From: a bacterium
Lineage (GTDB): Bacteria; Patescibacteriota; Minisyncoccia; Phycocordibacterales; UBA6899
Length of the DNA stretch: 59,560 bases
Assembly: GCA_021851895.1 (NCBI GenBank)
Contig: JAJZQJ010000009.1
Coordinates: forward strand, 1 to 59,560
Direction of reading: 5' to 3'
Numbering within the stretch: position 1 is the stretch's first letter; every line of letters begins with the position of its first letter. Position numbers and translations under genes: made by a program. The notes below the pieces were generated by a model. It made no database searches and was not told where the DNA came from. It was given only the letters and a program-made list of their open reading frames with translations. Shown here one piece after another: positions 7,176-17,642 of the stretch.

Positions 7176-9434
7176 ATGTCCAGCGAAGACGGAAATAAGT
7201 CATTTTTGAATGTAGGCATACCCTCAGCCGGTATTTGGGGTCCGATGGGTGAAGGGCGAGTGGGTTACTATGCCCTCCGCACTATCGACAATGATTATCG
7301 AATCGGAATGCTCGCAAGCCGTCTCGGCACTGAAAAGCTCCTCGCTAAGACCTTGTTGTCTCAAGTCGAAATGGGCAATGTCCAATTACAGTATCTTGAC
7401 CGTCAGGCGAAGGAGCAAGGCATCATGAATGTGGAGCTCCGAGCACTACGCGGAGCATCTACGGCGACACATGAGGCGTTGTCCGACTTTGCAAGGCGTT
7501 ATGAGGTGCGCGCTGATGCGTATGTCGAGGAAACTGTAGGTGCGATTCGTGAAGGAGCAGATCTTATCTCTAGCGCCATCGAAGATGGGTTCGATCGCAC
7601 GATCGATGCCATCTACGAAAACGGCAGAATGGTTGCCGACGCAATTGGCGCTTCAACGGAAGTCCTCAAGTCCGCTCTGGACGACATCGGCGAGCAGTTA
7701 CGTTCATCGAACGACACACTGAAGCAGATCGCGAAGTATCTCGAGACACCCGGTGATACTCGAGTCAAGGAGCTGCTTGCTCGTTCGACGCAGCTCGTTG
7801 ATGAAGGCATGAAAACCCACGGTAGGTGGCGCTACGATAATTGGCGAGACGCCCTCGTTGTATTGAGAGAGGCTGCGAGCTGCGCGATTGGAAGTACCAA
7901 TCCCATGGTCTGGCTACAGATCGGATTCCTCACTTGGAAATGCAATGAGCGATCGAAGATGGAAGAGCAGCGCCGGATGAAGTTATCCGAAGCGAAAGAT
8001 GCCTTCGGCGCCGCAGCTCGTCTCTTCACGGAGAGACAGGCCTCAAATTTTACGAGGTCGATTCGACACAAAGCCCATATGCATTATTTGCTCGGTGATC
8101 ATCGTGGTGCTCTTGCCACGGTGAGCACATTGCTCAAGAGGAACGCCTCTTCAGAAGTTATGATCGAGGCAGCTCGTTATAATGAGCTCGTCGGTAATAG
8201 GCAGGAAGCGCTCTCTTTGATCGAACGCTGCATTGTCTCTCAGCCATCATATGCGATCTCTATTTTCGGTGAACCCGATTTTGGCGATATGACTGGTGAG
8301 CTGATCGTACTCATTGCGGGCGTTCGCGAAAGGATCAAGAGCTCCCTGTCTCAAAAAATTTCGGCGATTGCGGAGCGTTCGCTCGCTTTCGATCCTCTCG
8401 TGAGTGTCGATCGCGGTAAGAAATCTGGCACCTTCGCGCTTCATTTGCGCTTAAAAGAGGTGGCTACACCCTTCCTGCAGTCGAAAAATTATATCCACAC
8501 CCATCGTCTGTCGGCAGAGCTTGATTCGATTCTTGCGCAAATGGAAACATCGGATCCGTCCCCACTTGATCATGCCCGAATCCTCGTTCTCTATGGTGCT
8601 AATGGTAAAGCAGTTGAACTGCTTCAAAAGCTCGTCGAGACCGATAGGGATATTGTGAACACGATCGCGTCAGATGGTGCGTTCGCGTCGATCATCGATG
8701 CGATCACGCCGTGCATCCATCGATCCACGATCGATGCGAAGGCGGAGGCGGTGCGTGAGTGGAAGAGGATGGAGCTCATTGTTGATATTATCCGAGGTCG
8801 CCGTGCGCATGCGCAAATCAAATCATCGTTGAGTCCGGAATTCATCGCGCTCTTCCAGGAGGGTGAGAAGATCGACAAAATGGGATATGCGCAGGCTGTC
8901 GATTTCATGAGGCGTGCAAGGCAGATGCGTTTCGACGCGTTCCGCGAGCTGCCCTGTAGAAATCCCTCTTACACGGCAAATCGATTTTCGCTGAAGTTCC
9001 CGTTTGTTGCTCTGCATGAGTTTGGAACTGGACCGCTATCTCGCTCGCTTGCCCAGTATTACTTCGATTGCCTAATGACCATGGTCGAAGAATTTCCTGG
9101 GTCTGTAGTAGAGGATGTGGCGCAGGCGAAGGCACTCCTTGATGCACTCGAACGCTATAACCAGGATCGTGTGCTTGGTCGCAATAAGCTCGAGAAGAAC
9201 GACCGTAATGGCCTCGGCTCGAATTGGATTTTCCATGTCGCGATCAAGGATCAGAAAGGAAGATTCGTCAATTATCCTTTCTTCGTTCCGCATGGAAAAC
9301 CAAAACATTTTTTCGGTCGCAAGATCGAATTCAAGGTAGGCGATCGCATTGAGCTCGAAGCCCTGCTCGTGCAGTGGGTAGAGAAGGTGCGTGACCCTGC
9401 GTTTGCCCGAATTTTGAGGGGCATGATTTCTTGA
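7176..9434 (+). CDS. Large hypothetical protein (752 aa), possibly TPR-like in the middle
   Basis: Long ORF with upstream aaaaaggaacttcccATG and promoter; helical repeats such as HYLLGDHRGALATVSTLLKRNASSE / NELVGNRQEALSLIERCIVSQPSY. Confidence 0.75.
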   Translation: MSSEDGNKSFLNVGIPSAGIWGPMGEGRVGYYALRTIDNDYRIGMLASRLGTEKLLAKTLLSQVEMGNVQLQYLDRQAKEQGIMNVELRALRGASTATHEALSDFARRYEVRADAYVEETVGAIREGADLISSAIEDGFDRTIDAIYENGRMVADAIGASTEVLKSALDDIGEQLRSSNDTLKQIAKYLETPGDTRVKELLARSTQLVDEGMKTHGRWRYDNWRDALVVLREAASCAIGSTNPMVWLQIGFLTWKCNERSKMEEQRRMKLSEAKDAFGAAARLFTERQASNFTRSIRHKAHMHYLLGDHRGALATVSTLLKRNASSEVMIEAARYNELVGNRQEALSLIERCIVSQPSYAISIFGEPDFGDMTGELIVLIAGVRERIKSSLSQKISAIAERSLAFDPLVSVDRGKKSGTFALHLRLKEVATPFLQSKNYIHTHRLSAELDSILAQMETSDPSPLDHARILVLYGANGKAVELLQKLVETDRDIVNTIASDGAFASIIDAITPCIHRSTIDAKAEAVREWKRMELIVDIIRGRRAHAQIKSSLSPEFIALFQEGEKIDKMGYAQAVDFMRRARQMRFDAFRELPCRNPSYTANRFSLKFPFVALHEFGTGPLSRSLAQYYFDCLMTMVEEFPGSVVEDVAQAKALLDALERYNQDRVLGRNKLEKNDRNGLGSNWIFHVAIKDQKGRFVNYPFFVPHGKPKHFFGRKIEFKVGDRIELEALLVQWVEKVRDPAFARILRGMIS

Positions 9435-9482
9435 TATTTTGCCGCAACCTCGTGTTGCGGCATTTTTATTTGTGATGAGGTA

Positions 9483-9703
9483 AAACAAAAAACACCCGAG
9501 GGCGTTTTCTGTTGTATGTTTGAAAGCTAGCAGTTAATTACTTAACCGCGTCCTTGAGTGCCTTCGCTGCGCGGAACTGAGCTTCTTCGCGCTTAAGCAT
9601 GTCGCACAAACAAAAAACACCCGAGGGCGTTTTCTGTTGTATGTTTGAAAGCTAGCAGTTAATTACTTAACCGCGTCCTTGAGTGCCTTCGCTGCGCGGA
9701 ACT
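9483..9703. repeat. Direct duplication of the hup 3' end and terminator (96 bp, two copies)
   Basis: 9483-9578 identical by eye to 9608-9703 (offset 125). Confidence 0.93.
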
Positions 9704-9935
9704 TCGGAACCTTCATCGCTGCGACCTTGATGGTCTCACCGGTACGTGGATTACGTGCGGTGCGTGCTGCGCGAGTGTTCACTGAAAAGATGCCGAGGCC
9801 TGCGATCGAAACTTCACCCTCCTTCTTGAGGCCATTGGTGATCGTCTCGATGACGGTCTCAACAGCCTGCTCAGCAGAAACCTTGGTGCCACCAAGTTTC
9901 TCGTGGACTGCTTCGACGATTGACTGCTTGTTCAT
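9663..9935 (-). CDS. hup: HU family DNA-binding protein (90 aa)
   Basis: MNKQSIVEAVHEKL...GLGIFSVNTRAARTARNPRTGETIKVAAMKVPKFRAAKALKDAVK. Confidence 0.95.
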   Translation of the reverse strand: MNKQSIVEAVHEKLGGTKVSAEQAVETVIETITNGLKKEGEVSIAGLGIFSVNTRAARTARNPRTGETIKVAAMKVPKFRAAKALKDAVK

Positions 9936-10198
9936 ATTTTTGGGAGCAGTATTGCTACTAATTGGTGCAATGGCGCACCGTGCACAACAGCATTCTATTT
10001 GAGTATTGCTGTGCACGGTACACCACCACTCCAGCGGAGGCGACCCTCCTAACTTCATTGTACCAACTAGAATTATCCGCGCAACAGAGCCATAAAATTC
10101 GAAAACAAAAAATGTGGAAAACAATGGCTTAACCACAAGGGACACATAAAAATACGGCCTTGTTGGGCCGTATTTTTATGTCCAATAGGAAACCTTGA

Positions 10199-11731
10199 CT
10201 AGTGTGCAAATTCAACGCATCGTGTTTCGCGTATAATACACACCTTGATTTCTCCTGGGTATTTAAGTTCTTGTTCGATATCGTGGGCAATTTCACGTGC
10301 GAGCTGCAGTGCATGGTAGTCGTCGACGCTCTCGGGGCGAACAAACACGCGAATCTCGCGACCCGCAGAGAGAGCATATGCTTTTTCCACGCCCTCTTTG
10401 TTTCCTGCAATGCGCTCAAGATCTTCGAGTTTCTTGATATACTGCTCAACAGATTCGCGGCGCGCTCCAGGTCTACCTCCAGAGATCGTGTCGGCCGTTT
10501 GGACGATGATCGCCTCAAGCGTTTCATAAGGGTATTCCTCATGGTGCGCTTGCATGGCAAGGATGATGCGCTCGTCGACGTTGAATTTTTTAAGTATACG
10601 TCGACCGATCTCCACGTGCGTACCTTGTACCTCGTGGTCGACTGCCTTTCCGATGTCATGAAGCAGCGCACCAGCTTTTGCGATGGAGACGTCTGCTCCA
10701 AGCTCTGCTGCGAGATATCCGGCGATGTGCGCCATTTCGACAGAGTGCTGAAGCACGTTCTGTCCATAGCTTGTGCGGAAATAAAGTCTTCCGATGATCG
10801 ATATGAGTCGTGGGTCGATATTGAGGAGACCACACTCTGCAGCAGCTTGCTCACCCTTCACCTTGATGATGTGATTGATGTCCGCCTTTGCTTTTTCAAC
10901 AAGCTCCTCGATCTTTGCAGGTTGGATGCGCCCATCAAGTATGAGGTTCTCAAGTGCGATGCGAGCGATTTGTCTTCGCACTGGGTCAAATGCAGAGATC
11001 GTAATGATGCCCGGAGCTTCATCGACGAGCAGTTCTACGCCCGCAATACGTTCAAACGTACGGATGTTGCGCCCTTCCTTACCGATGATCTTTCCTTTGA
11101 GGTCTTCGCTTGGAATGGTGACATGTGTGGTCATTACCTCACCAGCGTTTGAAGAGGCAATGCGCTGGATCGCGGTCGCGAGAATATCCTTCGCACGTCG
11201 CTCGAGTCGTTCGAACGAATCCCTTTCGAGCTTGATGGTTCGGGCCTGAAGGTCGTCATTTGCTTGTTTTTCCACCTTTCCGATAAGTTGCTCTCGGGCG
11301 TCCTCGGTCGATAGGCCGCTTACACGCTCAAGTTCTTTTGTTATCTCTTCTTTTTGCGAAATGAGATTTTCCTTTATTGTGCGTACCTCAGCGACCTGAT
11401 TCTCTAATTTCTTGCGGTCCTCTTCGAGCTTTTGTTCGCGGTTGGCGAATGCAGTTTCTTTTTGATAAAGGTGTTCCTCGCTTTTTTGCAGCTTTTGCGT
11501 GTGCTCACGCTCGGTCTCGCGAAGGCTTGCAATATGCTTTTCCGCTTGCGCTGTTGCGTCCGCAATGATCTTTCGTGAATCTTTTTGTGCATCGAGACGT
11601 ATCTTTTCCGCATCGAGGCTTGCGGTGCTGTTCCTGCGAATGGTGAGCACAAAGTGGAGAAGGTATCCCGCGATGAGGCCCAAAAATCCACTTGCTGCGG
11701 TGGTTGCGATGATGTTTCTGAGTTGGTCCAT
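10199..11731 (-). CDS. rny: Ribonuclease Y
   Basis: N-terminal TM, coiled coil, KH (GRNIRTFERIAGVELLVDE) and HD (LLHDIGKAVDHE) domains. Confidence 0.96.
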   Translation of the reverse strand: MDQLRNIIATTAASGFLGLIAGYLLHFVLTIRRNSTASLDAEKIRLDAQKDSRKIIADATAQAEKHIASLRETEREHTQKLQKSEEHLYQKETAFANREQKLEEDRKKLENQVAEVRTIKENLISQKEEITKELERVSGLSTEDAREQLIGKVEKQANDDLQARTIKLERDSFERLERRAKDILATAIQRIASSNAGEVMTTHVTIPSEDLKGKIIGKEGRNIRTFERIAGVELLVDEAPGIITISAFDPVRRQIARIALENLILDGRIQPAKIEELVEKAKADINHIIKVKGEQAAAECGLLNIDPRLISIIGRLYFRTSYGQNVLQHSVEMAHIAGYLAAELGADVSIAKAGALLHDIGKAVDHEVQGTHVEIGRRILKKFNVDERIILAMQAHHEEYPYETLEAIIVQTADTISGGRPGARRESVEQYIKKLEDLERIAGNKEGVEKAYALSAGREIRVFVRPESVDDYHALQLAREIAHDIEQELKYPGEIKVCIIRETRCVEFAH

Positions 11732-12007
11732 GGTCTAAGGCGACCTGTGGTTGAGGCTGAGCTCGATAATAATGGTTTCAGCCCTTACGCTGTCGACAAA
11801 ATAGCGCTGCAAAAGTGTTTTGCAAAGAAAAGTTCATGAATACGTTTTTTGAGTTTGCATTCGTCTTCTGCCACATAGGTCGGTCACTGCTGTACAGTGG
11901 TATAGTAATTCTAGCACGAGCCCAAAAAATGGCAAAAAGGGAGTACTTTAGACTACTTTTTGCATATTGGTGTCTATTAAGCACAAAAAAGACCGCCAGG
12001 GTGGTCC

Positions 12008-12598
12008 CTAGCGGCTTTTTGGTTTGATGACCTCGTCGACAAGACCATACTTCTTTGCCTCATCAGCAAGCATCCAATAGTCTCTGTCTGAGTCTTTCTC
12101 TACTTGTTCAACGGTCTTGCCTGTGTTTTTTGCGAGAATCTTGTTGAGATTCTCCTTGGTGCGCAAGATGTGTCGTGCAGTAATTGCGATGTCCGAAGCC
12201 TGACCTTCCGCGCCACCCATCACTTGATGGATCATGACTTCGGCATTCGGTAGGCAGTAGCGCTTACCCTTTGCTCCTGCAGAGAGGATAACGGACGCCA
12301 TGCTTGCGGCGATACCGATACAGATCGTCGCGACATCGGGCTTGATATGCTGCATCGTATCAAAGATGGCCATGCCTGCCGTAACTGATCCGCCTGGGGA
12401 ATTGATGTAAAGTTTGATCTCTTTCTTCGGATCTTCCGCTTCAAGGAAAAGGAGTTGTGCGACGATGAGGTTCGCCATCATATCGTCGATTGGACCCTGG
12501 AGAAAGATGATGCGCTCCTTAAGGAGTCTTGAATAGATATCAAAGGCTCTTTCGCCCATGTTTGTCTTTTCTATGACTGTTGGTACTAGGTATGACAT
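12008..12598 (-). CDS. clpP: ATP-dependent Clp protease proteolytic subunit
   Basis: [51 protein letters not shown]. Confidence 0.96.
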   Translation of the reverse strand: MSYLVPTVIEKTNMGERAFDIYSRLLKERIIFLQGPIDDMMANLIVAQLLFLEAEDPKKEIKLYINSPGGSVTAGMAIFDTMQHIKPDVATICIGIAASMASVILSAGAKGKRYCLPNAEVMIHQVMGGAEGQASDIAITARHILRTKENLNKILAKNTGKTVEQVEKDSDRDYWMLADEAKKYGLVDEVIKPKSR

Positions 12599-12724
12599 AT
12601 ATACGCAATTATTACTTTTCGAACGGTAATGTCAAGCGCTCAGATCGTTCGCCATAATATTTGTTTTGACTCGATGTTTCATACATGGTAGTACTTAGAC
12701 GAGGTTCTTTACAGGAGGCCATCA

Positions 12725-13315
12725 ATGGCTAAGCCCACGAAGAAGGATGGAATTATTGCGCATTTTGGCGCACCGCGAAGGCTTGAAGACCGGGGGGACA
12801 GTCAGTTTTCCGAGAAGCGTTTCATGGAGATCAGGCACCTTCGTAAGACGGTGCAGGTTCCCTTGGATTATGACCAGGAAGCGCAGCTCGGTCGACATAT
12901 GCCCACGACGCGCTTGGGGTCAAAAAATTACATCGACCCGCTCGCTGTGCGCGCGGCACAAACGTGTCCTACGGATGTGATCATTCCTGGGGCGCGCTAT
13001 GACGTCCGGTTCTTCGCGCTCGGGGGTAAGACGACTTCGATCGAATGCGTTAAATTCCTTCGCAGTGAAGGTTCACTACAAGTCGGAATCCAAGGACTTT
13101 CGCTTTTCTATGGACTGATGCAGGGTGGTTTCCCGCCCGACCGTTGGGTGGTTGCGATTGACGATCGAGGACATCTGTTCGCAGACGACGAGGGAAGCTT
13201 CAGGGTTCCCATGCTTCTGCAGCCGCTTGTGGGAAGTTCCTCTCTCTCACTTGGCCATTTCAATTGCCCCTGGCACAACAAGCACGTGCTTCTTCTTTCG
13301 AAGCGTATCGGCTAA
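12725..13315 (+). CDS. Hypothetical protein (196 aa)
   Basis: aggaggccatcaATG start; TTGACT at 12666 upstream; terminator downstream. Confidence 0.65.
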   Translation: MAKPTKKDGIIAHFGAPRRLEDRGDSQFSEKRFMEIRHLRKTVQVPLDYDQEAQLGRHMPTTRLGSKNYIDPLAVRAAQTCPTDVIIPGARYDVRFFALGGKTTSIECVKFLRSEGSLQVGIQGLSLFYGLMQGGFPPDRWVVAIDDRGHLFADDEGSFRVPMLLQPLVGSSSLSLGHFNCPWHNKHVLLLSKRIG

Positions 13316-13373
13316 GCAACAACCACCTCCGGGTGGTTTTTATAAAAAACACCCGCAATGCGGGTATTTTTTT

Positions 13374-14414
13374 TTATTTTTGCTCTTCGAGGAAAGAGAA
13401 CACCTTTTCGTTTTCGAGTATCATACGGACGAAACCCTCGATACGCTGCTTGTCGGTATTTGGATAGCGTGCGGCAAGTGCAGTAACTTCGCGATCCATG
13501 TCTTCCTTGCTTGGCTCGAGCTTTTCTTCTTCTGCGATCTTTGCGGCGATGATCTGTGTCTTTGCACGTGCAATCGCATCATTGCGCCACTCTTTGTGCA
13601 TATCCTCCCGTGTCTTTCCAACCTGAGTCAGATATTTTGGGAGATCCATGCCCATACGCGCGATATCGGCACCGAATTCCTCCTCCATACGCATAAGCTC
13701 TTGCTCGATGAGTATTTCTGGGAGTTCCATCGTTGTCTCTTTGACGAGCTCTTGCATGATTTCGACGCGCACCTTGTCGCGTGCTTGACGTGTCTTCTCT
13801 GCAAGAATGTTTTCCTTGAGCTTCTCCTTGAATTCTGCGACATTCTCAAATGCGCCAAGTGCTTGTACCCATGTGTCATCAATCTCTGGAAGTGGAAGTG
13901 ATTCATCATACTCCTTTCCTTCCTTCTGTGCGTCACTCTTCGCGCGGAGGCGCTTAAGCTCCTCGATCGTCTTCTCAACCTCGTCTTCGCTAGCGGTCAC
14001 CGCTTCCTTCTTTGCAACGATCTTCTTTGCGATCTCCTTATATTCAGGAAGTACGAACTTCGGGAAGATAGCGGTGGTGATCGTGAACGAGAGTGGTGAT
14101 CCGATCGCGAGTTTCGTTACCTTCACGTCGGGGCGCCCAATGACATCGAGTTTATTGCTGATCACTATCGTTGGGTACGCGCGACCGATTGCAACCTCAG
14201 CCATCTCTTCGAGGATCGCTGACTCACCAATGCGTGCGAGAAGGATGGACTCGGGAACCATGCCCTTTCGAAAACCTGGAAGGTCGGCGTGCTCTTGGAG
14301 ATGTTTTATCGCCTGTGGGCGAGCCGCAGCGAATTCGTCTGCTGAGATCTCTGCGGTGATTTCGATGCGAGATCCCTCGAGATCCTTCATCGTAATATTG
14401 TAGTTCTTTTCCAT
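13374..14414 (-). CDS. tig: Trigger factor
   Basis: RIEITAEISADEFAAARPQAIKHLQEHADLPGFRKGMVPESIL and C-terminal helical region. Confidence 0.9.
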   Translation of the reverse strand: MEKNYNITMKDLEGSRIEITAEISADEFAAARPQAIKHLQEHADLPGFRKGMVPESILLARIGESAILEEMAEVAIGRAYPTIVISNKLDVIGRPDVKVTKLAIGSPLSFTITTAIFPKFVLPEYKEIAKKIVAKKEAVTASEDEVEKTIEELKRLRAKSDAQKEGKEYDESLPLPEIDDTWVQALGAFENVAEFKEKLKENILAEKTRQARDKVRVEIMQELVKETTMELPEILIEQELMRMEEEFGADIARMGMDLPKYLTQVGKTREDMHKEWRNDAIARAKTQIIAAKIAEEEKLEPSKEDMDREVTALAARYPNTDKQRIEGFVRMILENEKVFSFLEEQK

Positions 14415-14531
14415 AAGTACGCCGATGCTAACATAAAAACGGTGTTTAGGAAATGGGTAGAGAAGCTATGTACAAACAAAAAGACCGACGCGTGTTGTCG
14501 GCCTTTTGCTGTATGTTTTCTTCTGAAACGA

Positions 14532-14867
14532 TTAGATGTCCTTGAGATCATCTATAGTGCGAAGATTCGCTTCCATCTCTGAAAGACTTAATTCTATCGT
14601 TGGAAGCTCTGCGCTATTTGCAAGGGGAACCGCGACTGTTGCTTTGGTGGCGTCCGTTGCTTTTGTCTCTCCGTTTTGCGTTGTATTTTGCTGTGGAAGT
14701 GGTGGGACAGCTGTGCTGATGCTTGTGTCGCTGATGTACCAGATGACACCTGCAGTTACGATGACGAGAGCGAGGATGCCAAAAAGCATCGGCTTATTCT
14801 TGAGCATATCTTGCCCTTTTGGCTCATGAGCAGGAAATGGATTTTCTCCGTGTGGTGTTTGTTCCAT
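14532..14867 (-). CDS. Hypothetical membrane-anchored protein
   Basis: Single TM MLFGILALVIVTAGVIWYIS. Confidence 0.55.
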   Translation of the reverse strand: MEQTPHGENPFPAHEPKGQDMLKNKPMLFGILALVIVTAGVIWYISDTSISTAVPPLPQQNTTQNGETKATDATKATVAVPLANSAELPTIELSLSEMEANLRTIDDLKDI

Positions 14868-14892
14868 GATAGGGAATTTAGTTCGTGAATAA

Positions 14893-15408
14893 TTATGGTT
14901 TCGCTGTCGGGGTCGTCTCCATAGGACGATTGACGGTTACCGCCTTAAGCTTTTGGATGCTTTCAATGAGCAGGTCTCTTGTCGCTCTTATCGCTGTGAT
15001 CGTCTTTGCGACACCATCACGGATGGCTGCGGTCTTTGTTTTGTCTTTAAGGTCGACGGTGTTCAGCATGTTCTCGAGGCTTGCGATGTCGCTCTTTACT
15101 TCTGCGAGTTTCGTTCGTGCGCTTCCGAGCGTTGCCTCTGCGCCAGAAACATCGCCTCCCTCCTGCTTGAATTTCGCAGATTGATCGGCAATTTTTGTAA
15201 GTGCGGTATCAAGAAGCATTTCATGATTCTTGAGCGCGAATATCACGTTTCCGATACGCTCTTTGAGTGGGTTTCCGACCGTAGTGCCTTGCGTTGTTTG
15301 CACCGTAGGTCGAGTTGGTTTTGCGGCAGCAGGACCAGTTTGTGCGAATCCTAGTGCCGGTACACTTAATGCAATGAGTGCCATTGCTGTGGTGATGTGC
15401 TTGTTCAT
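14893..15408 (-). CDS. Hypothetical secreted protein
   Basis: Signal peptide MNKHITTAMALIALSVPALGFAQT. Confidence 0.6.
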   Translation of the reverse strand: MNKHITTAMALIALSVPALGFAQTGPAAAKPTRPTVQTTQGTTVGNPLKERIGNVIFALKNHEMLLDTALTKIADQSAKFKQEGGDVSGAEATLGSARTKLAEVKSDIASLENMLNTVDLKDKTKTAAIRDGVAKTITAIRATRDLLIESIQKLKAVTVNRPMETTPTAKP

Positions 15409-15634
15409 AATCAATATGTTCACGGTTATGTCAATATTATAGCACTATATAGAGGAGGAGGCTTGTGTTATTTGTGTATAAGTGAGGCCAAGGTGGGGTG
15501 ACTTGCTTTTTGGGACCTACTTGCTATAGTGATACGGTAAGCGAGCTACTGTAAGGTATCTCGCCGCTTCTTTTCTTAGGCGCTTGAGCGTCCTACTGAA
15601 GCGATTAACATACAATTGAATAACAATTAAATAT

Positions 15635-16996
15635 ATGTTGGATATAAAGACAATGAAGCTTGCCATCGAGCAGCTCGAAGAAGAGAAGGGTCTTCCAAAA
15701 GGGAAGCTCATCGAAGCGATCGAGGCATCACTTGCGGCCGCATACAAAAAAGACTTCGGCAAGAAGGGTCAGATCGTTCGCGCCGTACTCGACGAAGACT
15801 CTGGTGCAGTGGAATACTCACAGGTAAAGATCGTCGTCGATGATACTATGGTGCGGCAAGTTGAAGATGGTGAGGAGTTGGGCGACGAGATTTCGCTCCC
15901 TGTCATTCCAACCCAACAAGCATCGATCGTCGTTCCTCAGGGCGAAGAAGATATGAATGGCGAGCCGATCGATCTTCGCGTGCGTTTCAACCCAGAGCAT
16001 CACATCATGATCGAGGATGCACGTCTCTTTAAGCGAGGTGCAGCCCTTGGCGAGGAGATCATCTTCCCACTCGAAATGAAAGATGATTTCGGACGCATTG
16101 CAGCACAGACTGCAAAGCAGGTCATCATCCAGAAGATTCGTGAAGCAGAGCGCGGTGCGATCCTCGAGGAATTCGCTCAGCGCGGAGACGAGGTGATCAC
16201 CGGAACCATTCAGCGTATTGAACGTGGAAATATATTTGTGGATCTTGGCCGTGCAACAGCGATCCTTGCTCATGACGACCAGATTCCCGGTGAGCGTATT
16301 CGCATTGGTGATCGCATTCGTGCATACCTGTATTCAGTAGAGGAGACACCAAGGGGAGTTTCGTTGCGTCTCTCTCGCGCACATCCATCCTTTGTTAAGG
16401 CACTTTTCGCGCTCGAAGCTCCGGAGATCGCAAATGGAGTTGTAGAGATCAAGAGCATCGCTCGCGAACCAGGTTCTCGCACAAAGATAGCGGTCACTAC
16501 CTCTGATGAGCACATCGATCCTATCGGTACGTGTGTCGGCCAGCGTGGTACTCGAGTTTCAACGATCATCAACGAGCTTGGTGGCGAGAAGATCGATATC
16601 ATTCAGTGGTCACCGAATGCGGAAGACTTCATTGCTGAAGCGCTTTCTCCTGCGCGAGTTGGAGAAGTTGTCATTGATGAAGATGCAAAGCATGCTCGCG
16701 TGCAGGTTGCCGGAGATCAACTCTCTCTCGCGATCGGTAAGAGCGGACAGAACGTACGTCTTGCAGCGCGCCTTACGGGGTACCGCATCGACATCAATTC
16801 ACATGAGTCTGAGGCGGTACTTGCAGAAGAAGACGCTCCTATGCACGCAGAGACTGCGACGACCCCAGAGGAAGAAGTTGCTGAATTCATCGCTTCCGAT
16901 GATAATGCTGAGGCTGTCGATAGTGAAGTTAGTGCAGTAGAAGAGCGCATCGACGACCGATCTGTGGTTGAAGAGAATACGAACGACGAGGCATAG
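15635..16996 (+). CDS. nusA: Transcription termination/antitermination protein NusA
   Basis: S1 and KH regions; ARVQVAGDQLSLAIGKSGQNVRLAARLTGYRIDI; acidic tail. Confidence 0.95.
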   Translation: MLDIKTMKLAIEQLEEEKGLPKGKLIEAIEASLAAAYKKDFGKKGQIVRAVLDEDSGAVEYSQVKIVVDDTMVRQVEDGEELGDEISLPVIPTQQASIVVPQGEEDMNGEPIDLRVRFNPEHHIMIEDARLFKRGAALGEEIIFPLEMKDDFGRIAAQTAKQVIIQKIREAERGAILEEFAQRGDEVITGTIQRIERGNIFVDLGRATAILAHDDQIPGERIRIGDRIRAYLYSVEETPRGVSLRLSRAHPSFVKALFALEAPEIANGVVEIKSIAREPGSRTKIAVTTSDEHIDPIGTCVGQRGTRVSTIINELGGEKIDIIQWSPNAEDFIAEALSPARVGEVVIDEDAKHARVQVAGDQLSLAIGKSGQNVRLAARLTGYRIDINSHESEAVLAEEDAPMHAETATTPEEEVAEFIASDDNAEAVDSEVSAVEERIDDRSVVEENTNDEA

Positions 16997-17043
16997 AATG
17001 CTCGTTGGTCGATGAATTATTACGATAAACAATTGAGAACATT

Positions 17044-17577
17044 ATGCCGTTAAATCTTTGGCACGATATACCCCGTGGAACAGCGGAAAATCTGAACGTC
17101 ATCATCGAGATCCCGATGGGCTCTCGTGTGAAGTATGAACTCGACAAGAGTACTGGCCTCATCAAGTATGACCGCGTACTCTACTCGCCAATGCATTATC
17201 CCGCAAACTATGGTTTTGCTCCGCAGACATTGTGGGATGATGGTGATCCTCTTGATGTGCTCGTATTGGGCGCAGATGAGCTCATCCCTGGATGTCTCAT
17301 TGAGGTGCGTCCAATTGGTGTCCTCGATATGATCGATGGCGGAGATGGTGATGCAAAAGTCCTTGCTGTCCCAAGTCATGACCCTCGCTGGAATAATACG
17401 AAGAACATCGATGACGTCGAGTCACACATCCTCGAGGAGATCAAGCATTTCTTCAAGGTCTACAAGGATCTTCAGAATAAGCAGGTCTTCGTCGGTGAGT
17501 GGCGCGATCGACAAGAAGCAACGAAGGATATCGAGAAGTCATTCGAGCTCTACGAAGGGAAATATAAGAAGCAGTAG
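17044..17577 (+). CDS. ppa: Inorganic pyrophosphatase
   Basis: EIPMGSRVKYELDKSTGLIKYDRVLYSPMHYPANYGF, DGDPLDVLVL. Confidence 0.96.
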   Translation: MPLNLWHDIPRGTAENLNVIIEIPMGSRVKYELDKSTGLIKYDRVLYSPMHYPANYGFAPQTLWDDGDPLDVLVLGADELIPGCLIEVRPIGVLDMIDGGDGDAKVLAVPSHDPRWNNTKNIDDVESHILEEIKHFFKVYKDLQNKQVFVGEWRDRQEATKDIEKSFELYEGKYKKQ

Positions 17578-17642
17578 ATAAACGACCTCATCATGAGGTC
17601 GTTTTCATTTGCGAAATCATGCTGTGCTATAATATGTACGAT

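Noticed and set aside
10202-11152. 316-aa plus-strand ORF opposite rny
   Set aside because: Antisense shadow of a clearly homologous RNase Y gene; Cys/Phe-rich composition typical of antisense frames.
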